Assembly (NCBI GenBank): GCA_910583835.1
Contig: CAJTYM010000041.1
Location: 6,666 to 34,712 of the forward strand
DNA from: an uncultured Lachnospiraceae bacterium
GTDB taxonomy: Bacteria; Bacillota; Clostridia; Lachnospirales; Lachnospiraceae
DNA: 28,047 nt
Reading direction: 5' to 3'
Below, one piece after another: positions 22,548 through 28,047 of this stretch. Below the pieces are notes generated by a model, which did no database searches, had not been told where the DNA came from, and saw nothing but the letters and a program-made list of their open reading frames with translations. Numbering within the stretch: the stretch's first letter is position 1; each line of letters opens with the position of its first letter. A program made the position numbers and the translations under genes.

Positions 22548-25500
22548 ATGAGCAAAAGTAAACTCAAAAAGCAATTTTTGGCTACATTCCTGGCGGTTGC
22601 GATGGCAATTACCTCGGTAAACCTCGTGCCGGCAAGTGCAGCCACAGCCTATGCGGCAGAGAATGCCGCGCTGGCAGCAGGAGATTATTACATCATGAAT
22701 ACCAAGACCGGCAGGTTTTTAAACGGCGGTAACAGCTGGGGGACACAGGCAAGCGCGCTAGAGTATGGACAGCTGATGACGTTGAGCGTTGTGGATGCTG
22801 CCAATAATATCTATAACCTTGACAGTCATATCGCTAATAACAGTACGAATCATTATGTGAACGGTACGGGATTTGTGGATCAACCGGTGGCTCCCTTGAC
22901 GATTGCGAGTTGTGGGAATGGCAGCTATACGATTGCCAGTGACACAGGAGCATATCTGACAGCGCCAGCGCTACCCAGCGGAGCAGAGACGGATACCACA
23001 GTTGTCACTTATGAGACTGAGAAAACGGAGTATTCAGAGTGGCAGTTTCTTTCACGTGAGGAATTGATAGCACAAGCCGTGGCAAAGGTCAGGGCGGAAT
23101 CGAATACCCCGGCAGACGTCACATCGCTTGTCCTGGACTCCCATACTGGCAGGAATAATCAGTATTTTAGCAAGTGGGGCAGTGGATTTACAGTGGGGCT
23201 GGAAGGTAAGTTGTTAGAATGGGATGGTCCAGAGGGTGGAGGCGAGGTAAATAGCAAATATGCCTGTGTCGAGAAGTATCTCCCCAATAACGGCGTTGAA
23301 ATATTTGATTTCACGCAGACAATTGCCAATGTGCCCAATGGTGATTATGAAGTAAGCGTACAGGGTTTTTATCGTGACGATAGCCAAGATAAGAGTGGGG
23401 CTGCGCCGGTATATTATATCAATGAAGCCCAGAAGCCGCTGATGACGCTGGCAGCTGGTGCGAGTAGTGAACAGACCGGTGGTTGGGCTACAGGACCGGA
23501 GGGTGGTCCTTATGTGCCAAATTCTATGAGCCAGAGCGGCAAGTGCTTTTATGCGGGCGGATATAAGAATGAATTTGTTAGCGTGCGTGTCACGGACCAC
23601 ACCATAAAGATTGGTCTTAAAGCGCTGGACAGAAAGAGTTGGGTCATCTGGGATAGCTTTGATTTAAGGCTCAAATATGCGTTCACAGACCAGGAGGAAG
23701 CAGACAATACTGCAAGTAAGATTACAGCCATCGGTGAGGTGGAACTGACCGATGCATGTAAAGTGAAGATAGACGCGGCAAGGGCATCATACGATGCGCT
23801 GACCACTGCCCAGGAAGCATTGATGACCGAAGCGCAGAAGAAAGCGCTGACTGATGCGGAGGCGAGATATGCCGATTTACAGGCAGCAGCAGGAGCAGCG
23901 GCAAAAATCAGTGATATTGGTACGGTAGAACTGACCGATGCATGTAAAGGCAAGATAGACGCGGCGAGGGCAGCCTACGATGCCTTGACCGAAGCGCAGA
24001 AAGGGATTGTGACAACAGAACAGCTGAAAGTCCTGACCGATGCAGAGGCGAAATATGCAGATTTGCAGGCGGCAGCAGGAGCAGTGGCAAAGATTAACGA
24101 TATTGGGGAAGTTTCCTTGAAGCCTTCCTGCAAGGCAAAGATAGACGCGGCAAGGGCAGCTTACGATGCCCTGACCGAAGCGCAGAAAGCATTGGTGACG
24201 GAAGAGCAGCTTAAGGTACTGACAGACGCAGAAGCAGCCTATAAAGACCTTTATGACAATGCTTCCGGGGATGAGCTGAATCAAATAGCAGCAAAGGAAG
24301 CCACAGACGCGATAACCGATATCGGTGAAGTAACGCTTACAGACGAATGCAAAGCGAAGATTGATGGGGCGAGAAAGCTCTACGATGCCTTGACGGAAGA
24401 CCAGAAAAAACTAGTAACTGCTGAGACGCTGAAGGTATTGACAGACGCAGAAGCAGCCTATAAGAACCTGAAAGATACGGCAGATAATGCGGCAGCAGAT
24501 GCATGTAAAGCGAAGATTGAAGCAATCGGAGAGGCAGCAGTGACGTCCGAATGCAGATTGGCAATCAAGGCAGCAAGGACGGCGTACGATGCCTTGACAG
24601 AAGACCAGCAGGCATTGGTTACACAGGAGTATACTGTGCTGACAGCGGCAGAGGCTGCGTATGCACAGCTTGTAGCAAGCCCGATTCTGGCAGATGGCGA
24701 TTATTATATTGTCAATGCGGCGACTGGCGGCTACCTGAATGCTGGCAATAATTGGCAGACGAAAGCAAGTGTGCTCACTTATGGACAGCTGATGACGTTT
24801 GCAGTCAGCGAGGACGATAATATTTCCTATACGATTGATTCCCATTATTTAAAAGGTGGGAAGCATCATTTAGGCAATAATGGATTTTTAGATGGTACGC
24901 CAGACCTGTTAAAGATTGAAAGATGTGCGGACGGTAATTTCAGCATTGCCAATAATGAGGATAAATTCCTGACAGCGCTTACGGAAGGCACAGCTGCTGA
25001 GTTCAAGGCGGAAAAGACAGCAGAGTCTGAATGGTATATCCTGACCCGCCAGCAGCTCATTAAGAGATTGTCCAATCAGGTTGTTTCCGGGGATGATGCG
25101 GTAGATGTTACATCGCTGATTTTTGATTCGGGTATTGACCGGTACAATCAATATTATAGCAGATGGAGCGGCAGCCCTGCAAAAAATGATAGTGCAGATG
25201 ATAAGGTTGTTATCAATATTTGTTTTGAAAAGTACCATACTGTATTTGAATCTGGACAGACGATTGCAAATGTGCCCAATGGTGTATATGAATTAAGCGT
25301 ACAGGGCTTTTACCGCGCGGATGAGGGTTCAGCGGCTCCGGCAGTATATTATATCAATGAAACAGAGAAAAGCCTTAAGTCAATATATGATGAGGGAAAA
25401 AGTGAAAAGGTTGAAGGTTCTTGGGCAGTTGACAAGAAGGAGGATGGAGTTTATGTTCCTGATTCCCATCCACAAGCTTCCAATTGTTTTACAGCGGGTG

Positions 25501-27443
25501 GGTACAACAATGAGCCAATTCGGGTAACAGTTACGGATCATACATTGAAGGTTGGTGTGAAGACGGCAGATGCAAATAACTGGATAGCTTGGGATAATTT
25601 CAAATTAAAATTAGTATCCGTAGTGACAGATGAGGATGAAGCTGCAGCGGCAGTAGCGAAAATCAATGCAATTGGCACGGTAGAGGCTACAGCAGCTTGC
25701 AAAGAGAAGATAGATGCGGCAAGGGAAGCCTATGATGCCTTGACGGACGAACAGAAAGAATTAGTGACAGATGCACAGCTGCAGGTATTGCTGGATGCAG
25801 AAGCGAGATATGATGAACTGACAGCAGCAGCAACCGTAGTAGGTCTGATTGAAGCCATTGGAACGGTTTCCTTAGAGCCTGAGTGCAAAGAGAAGATAGA
25901 TGCGGCGAGGGAGGCATACGATGCCCTGACCGATGCGCAGAAAGAATCTGTAACGAATTATAATAAGTTACAAGCAGCGGAAGAAGAGTATGACAGGCTT
26001 TTGCAAGAAGGAGGCCAGGAAGCGGTTGACCAGGCAGCAGCAGCTGCAGCAGTAAGGAAGATAAATGCAATCGGTGAGGTAGAACTAACGGAGGAATGCA
26101 AAGAGAAGATAGATGCGGCAAGGGAGGCATACGATGATCTGACAGATGCGCAGAAAGCATTAGTCACCACAGAGCAGTATAAGGTACTGACCGATGCGGA
26201 AGACAGATATGCAGAGCTGTCAGGAACAGAGACTCCGACCCCGCCTTCTGAGGAACTCAAACAACAACTGGCAGCAGCCATAGATGCGGAACTGGCCGAA
26301 GCTTTGGTGGAAGAGGCTTATACGGAAGAGACCTGGCTGATTTACAAGGAAGCATTGGAAACGCTGCAGGCGTTGGCAGAAGATGAAGAGGCAACCAAGC
26401 AGGAGATAGAGGAAGCTTTGGAGGATATGAAGACAGCAGGAGAAGGGCTGGAGGTCAAAGAAGGGTATGAACCTGAACCAGGGCAGATAACGGCACTGGA
26501 AACCGCAGTTACTGCAGCAGCAGACTTAAATCCTGCAGAATACAAAGAAGATGAAAATTGGACGGTATTCCAGACAGCGCTTGAGAGGGCACAGTCTATA
26601 AAGAATAGGCCCAATGCCACGAAAGCACAGGTGGAGAAAGCAATGTCAGACTTGGCAGAGGCAATTACAAAGCTTACGCCGGCAAATGAGAAGACAGCGG
26701 CAGACAAGGCAGCGTTGAATAAAGCTATCAGCGACTGCGGAGCCTTGAAGCAATCCGATTACACGGCAAATACCTGGAGTGCGTTCCAGACAGCCTTAAA
26801 TGCAGCAAAAACAGTTGCAGCCAAGGAAGATGCAACACAGGAAGAAGTAAATAACGCGCTGGCAGCCCTCAATGCGAAGAAAGCTGCCTTGCAGAAGGTT
26901 CAGCCAACTGTTAAAGTGAATAAGATTACATTGTCTGCAGACAGCAAGAACATTGCAGCCGGGAAGAAAGTGACAGTGAAAGCAGCAGTTAAGCCGGACA
27001 ATGCAGCAAATAAGGGCTTGAGCTGGAAATCTTCTAACAACAAGTGGGCAACCGTGAACAACAAGGGCGTGGTAACCACCAAGAAGGCTGGTGCAGGCAA
27101 GACCGTCACGATTACGGCAACTGCCGCAGACGGAAGCAATGTAAAAGGAACCATCAAGATTAAAATTATGAAGAATGCTGTCACGAAGATTACCTTAAAA
27201 GCGAAGTCCAAGAAAGTGAAAGCAGGCAAGAAAGTCACTGTCAAGGCAACCGTCAAGACAAACGGCAGTAAAGCCAACAAGAAGCTGGTTTGGAAGACCT
27301 CGAACAAGAAGTGGGCAACCGTGAACGGCAAGGGAGTGGTAACCACCAAGAAGGCCGGAAGTGGTAAGACCGTGACTATCACGGCAACATCGACAGATGG
27401 CACAAAGAAATCAGCAAAAGTTAAGATTAAGATTGTAAAATAA
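22548..27443 (+). CDS. Giant secreted modular surface protein (lectin-like, CBM-like, Cys-helical repeats, FIVAR-like, BIG2)
   Basis: The 1631-residue protein has a signal peptide (basic start, hydrophobic 10-35). A beta-trefoil-like domain (about 44-168, GDYYIMNTKTGRFL) is followed by a carbohydrate-binding-like domain (190-378, IANVPNGDYEVSVQGFYR). Five helical repeats of about 62 residues (386-709) follow. A second pair of the same two domains lies at 715-835 and 853-1024, then three more helical repeats (1032-1224). FIVAR-like helical repeats (about 1235-1450) and two lysine-rich BIG2 domains (1456-1631) end the protein. Each helical repeat carries one Cys in a motif like DECKAKIDAARAAYDAL. 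No catalytic domain, LPXTG or terminal membrane segment is seen. AGGAGG (22534-22539) is 8 nt before the ATG. It has its own promoter. A glycan-binding or surface-scaffold role is inferred. Confidence 0.85.
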   Translation: MSKSKLKKQFLATFLAVAMAITSVNLVPASAATAYAAENAALAAGDYYIMNTKTGRFLNGGNSWGTQASALEYGQLMTLSVVDAANNIYNLDSHIANNSTNHYVNGTGFVDQPVAPLTIASCGNGSYTIASDTGAYLTAPALPSGAETDTTVVTYETEKTEYSEWQFLSREELIAQAVAKVRAESNTPADVTSLVLDSHTGRNNQYFSKWGSGFTVGLEGKLLEWDGPEGGGEVNSKYACVEKYLPNNGVEIFDFTQTIANVPNGDYEVSVQGFYRDDSQDKSGAAPVYYINEAQKPLMTLAAGASSEQTGGWATGPEGGPYVPNSMSQSGKCFYAGGYKNEFVSVRVTDHTIKIGLKALDRKSWVIWDSFDLRLKYAFTDQEEADNTASKITAIGEVELTDACKVKIDAARASYDALTTAQEALMTEAQKKALTDAEARYADLQAAAGAAAKISDIGTVELTDACKGKIDAARAAYDALTEAQKGIVTTEQLKVLTDAEAKYADLQAAAGAVAKINDIGEVSLKPSCKAKIDAARAAYDALTEAQKALVTEEQLKVLTDAEAAYKDLYDNASGDELNQIAAKEATDAITDIGEVTLTDECKAKIDGARKLYDALTEDQKKLVTAETLKVLTDAEAAYKNLKDTADNAAADACKAKIEAIGEAAVTSECRLAIKAARTAYDALTEDQQALVTQEYTVLTAAEAAYAQLVASPILADGDYYIVNAATGGYLNAGNNWQTKASVLTYGQLMTFAVSEDDNISYTIDSHYLKGGKHHLGNNGFLDGTPDLLKIERCADGNFSIANNEDKFLTALTEGTAAEFKAEKTAESEWYILTRQQLIKRLSNQVVSGDDAVDVTSLIFDSGIDRYNQYYSRWSGSPAKNDSADDKVVINICFEKYHTVFESGQTIANVPNGVYELSVQGFYRADEGSAAPAVYYINETEKSLKSIYDEGKSEKVEGSWAVDKKEDGVYVPDSHPQASNCFTAGGYNNEPIRVTVTDHTLKVGVKTADANNWIAWDNFKLKLVSVVTDEDEAAAAVAKINAIGTVEATAACKEKIDAAREAYDALTDEQKELVTDAQLQVLLDAEARYDELTAAATVVGLIEAIGTVSLEPECKEKIDAAREAYDALTDAQKESVTNYNKLQAAEEEYDRLLQEGGQEAVDQAAAAAAVRKINAIGEVELTEECKEKIDAAREAYDDLTDAQKALVTTEQYKVLTDAEDRYAELSGTETPTPPSEELKQQLAAAIDAELAEALVEEAYTEETWLIYKEALETLQALAEDEEATKQEIEEALEDMKTAGEGLEVKEGYEPEPGQITALETAVTAAADLNPAEYKEDENWTVFQTALERAQSIKNRPNATKAQVEKAMSDLAEAITKLTPANEKTAADKAALNKAISDCGALKQSDYTANTWSAFQTALNAAKTVAAKEDATQEEVNNALAALNAKKAALQKVQPTVKVNKITLSADSKNIAAGKKVTVKAAVKPDNAANKGLSWKSSNNKWATVNNKGVVTTKKAGAGKTVTITATAADGSNVKGTIKIKIMKNAVTKITLKAKSKKVKAGKKVTVKATVKTNGSKANKKLVWKTSNKKWATVNGKGVVTTKKAGSGKTVTITATSTDGTKKSAKVKIKIVK

Positions 27444-27488
27444 AAAGCTAAACTCTTTATAAATTATTCTTAAAAGAAAATAACACCA

Positions 27489-27517
27489 TTGACTTCCTGA
27501 TTTTTCTGCGCTACCAT
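27489..27517 (+). promoter_or_regulatory. Promoter of the zinc-ribbon membrane protein gene
   Basis: TTGACT (27489-27494), a 17-bp spacer and TACCAT (27512-27517). The predicted start is near 27524, about 25 nt before the chosen ATG. Confidence 0.65.
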
Positions 27518-27548
27518 TAGGAAAACAAACCGCATGGGAGATGACGAT

Positions 27549-27944
27549 ATGAAGCAGAAGATACAGCATTTTATGATGGGAAGATATGGCGCAGACCAGT
27601 TGGGGCAACTGTTGATGGGGGTGTCTGTGGCATTCCTGGTGATTTCCCTGTTTACCAGGCTGGATATTTTCTATATCCTTGCTTTGGGCCTGATGGGATA
27701 CGAGTATTACCGCATGATGTCCAGGCAGGTTGAGCGCAGGTATGAGGAGAACCAGAAATTTCTCAACTGGCGGTATCGATTGGCAGTTAAGCGGAACCGC
27801 AGGAAAGAGCATCTCCGGCAGCGGAAGACACATCATTTTTATAAATGCCCTTCCTGTAAGCAGAAGGTGAGAGTACCCAAGGGCAAGGGAAGGATTTGCA
27901 TTACCTGTCCGAAATGTAAGGAAGAATTTATCAAGAACAGCTAA
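27549..27944 (+). CDS. Small membrane protein with C-terminal zinc ribbon
   Basis: The 131-residue protein has one or two hydrophobic segments (about 19-35 and 38-51), then a strongly basic, probably helical stretch (55-95). A zinc ribbon closes it, with Cys100, Cys103, Cys120 and Cys123 (YKCPSCKQK and CPKCKEEF) and an extra Cys117. No characterised family was recognised, though such proteins are common and conserved in Lachnospiraceae. ATG 27549 is preferred over the in-frame ATG at 27534 because GGGAG (27536-27540) lies 8 nt before it. The arrangement suggests a membrane anchor with a cytoplasmic nucleic-acid- or protein-binding tail; this is inference. It is monocistronic between its own promoter and terminator. 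Confidence 0.83.
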   Translation: MKQKIQHFMMGRYGADQLGQLLMGVSVAFLVISLFTRLDIFYILALGLMGYEYYRMMSRQVERRYEENQKFLNWRYRLAVKRNRRKEHLRQRKTHHFYKCPSCKQKVRVPKGKGRICITCPKCKEEFIKNS

Positions 27945-27948
27945 AGAG

Positions 27949-27991
27949 GGTATCCCCAGGTTGCATTGTGACTTTGGGGGTGCCTTTTTTT
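27949..27991 (+). terminator. Terminator after the zinc-ribbon gene
   Basis: The 10-bp stem GGTATCCCCA (27949-27958) with TGGGGGTGCC (27975-27984), including two G-T pairs, is followed by seven T (27985-27991). The remaining 56 bases to the window end hold a TATAAT-like string (27993) and a GAGGAG (about 28016) but no start codon. Confidence 0.93.
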
Positions 27992-28047
27992 ATATAATAG
28001 GAAATTGCGATTTTCGAGGAGAGAAAAAAGAACAAGAGTTCATCGAA

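Noticed and set aside
27463..27482. Terminator for the giant surface protein gene
   Set aside because: TTATTCTT/AAGAAAATAA is weak, almost all A-T, and lacks a T run; no convincing terminator was found.
27993..28047. Start of another gene at the right edge
   Set aside because: A TATAAT-like string and a GAGGAG are present but no suitable -35 and no start codon occur before the window ends.

Overview
The window reads as chromosome of a low-to-mid G+C Gram-positive anaerobe of the Clostridia, most likely a Lachnospiraceae relative. The grounds are the strong purine-rich Shine-Dalgarno sites, the gene order dgt-dnaG-rpoD-trmK-nif3-like-nucleoside kinase, a ferredoxin-type aldo/keto reductase, and very large secreted proteins ending in lysine-rich Ig-like (BIG2) repeats. 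All protein genes are on the + strand.

Layout: (1) 1-4359 holds a short array of hairpin repeats, then a tightly overlapping operon: BceA-type ABC ATPase, OmpR-type response regulator, sensor histidine kinase, and an antibiotic-resistance-type ABC-F protein. It looks like an antibiotic or peptide sensing and resistance module; the FtsX-like permease expected as partner is not in the window. (2) 4404-5830 is a single-gene unit for a secreted fibronectin-III-like protein, with its own promoter and terminator. (3) 5854-6064 is a tRNA-Leu(CAG) gene with a near-consensus promoter and a terminator. (4) 6116-7294 encodes an aldo/keto reductase with two 4Fe-4S motifs. (5) 7383-14661 is the housekeeping replication/transcription cluster: dGTPase-like HD hydrolase, primase, primary sigma factor, tRNA methyltransferase TrmK, Nif3-like protein and a TGS-uridine-kinase-like protein.

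(6) 14660-14882 is an unusual untranslated region built from repeated, mutually complementary segments. Its last copy contains the Shine-Dalgarno site of an AraC-family regulator. That regulator is followed after 19 nt by a 1142-residue secreted beta-helix glycoside hydrolase, so the pair looks like a polysaccharide-utilisation unit. (7) 19298-21845 is a visibly A+T-richer restriction-modification cassette: a Dam-like class D12 adenine methylase and an AlwI-family endonuclease. (8) 21931-22284 is rnpB (RNase P RNA) with promoter and terminator. (9) 22548-27443 encodes a 1631-residue secreted modular protein: two lectin-like/carbohydrate-binding-like blocks, eight cysteine-bearing helical repeats, FIVAR-like repeats and two BIG2 domains of the same kind as in the beta-helix enzyme. 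(10) 27549-27944 encodes a small membrane protein with a zinc ribbon, followed by a strong terminator.

The best candidate for something undescribed is the repeat-built leader at 14660-14878: three copies of GACCTAAGG and two of its exact complement can form alternative hairpins, one of which hides the ribosome binding site of the AraC-type regulator. Other items are the shared lysine-rich BIG2 ends of the two giant secreted proteins, the permease-less resistance operon, and several unexplained dyads. All identifications come from reading motifs by eye; no database search was run.
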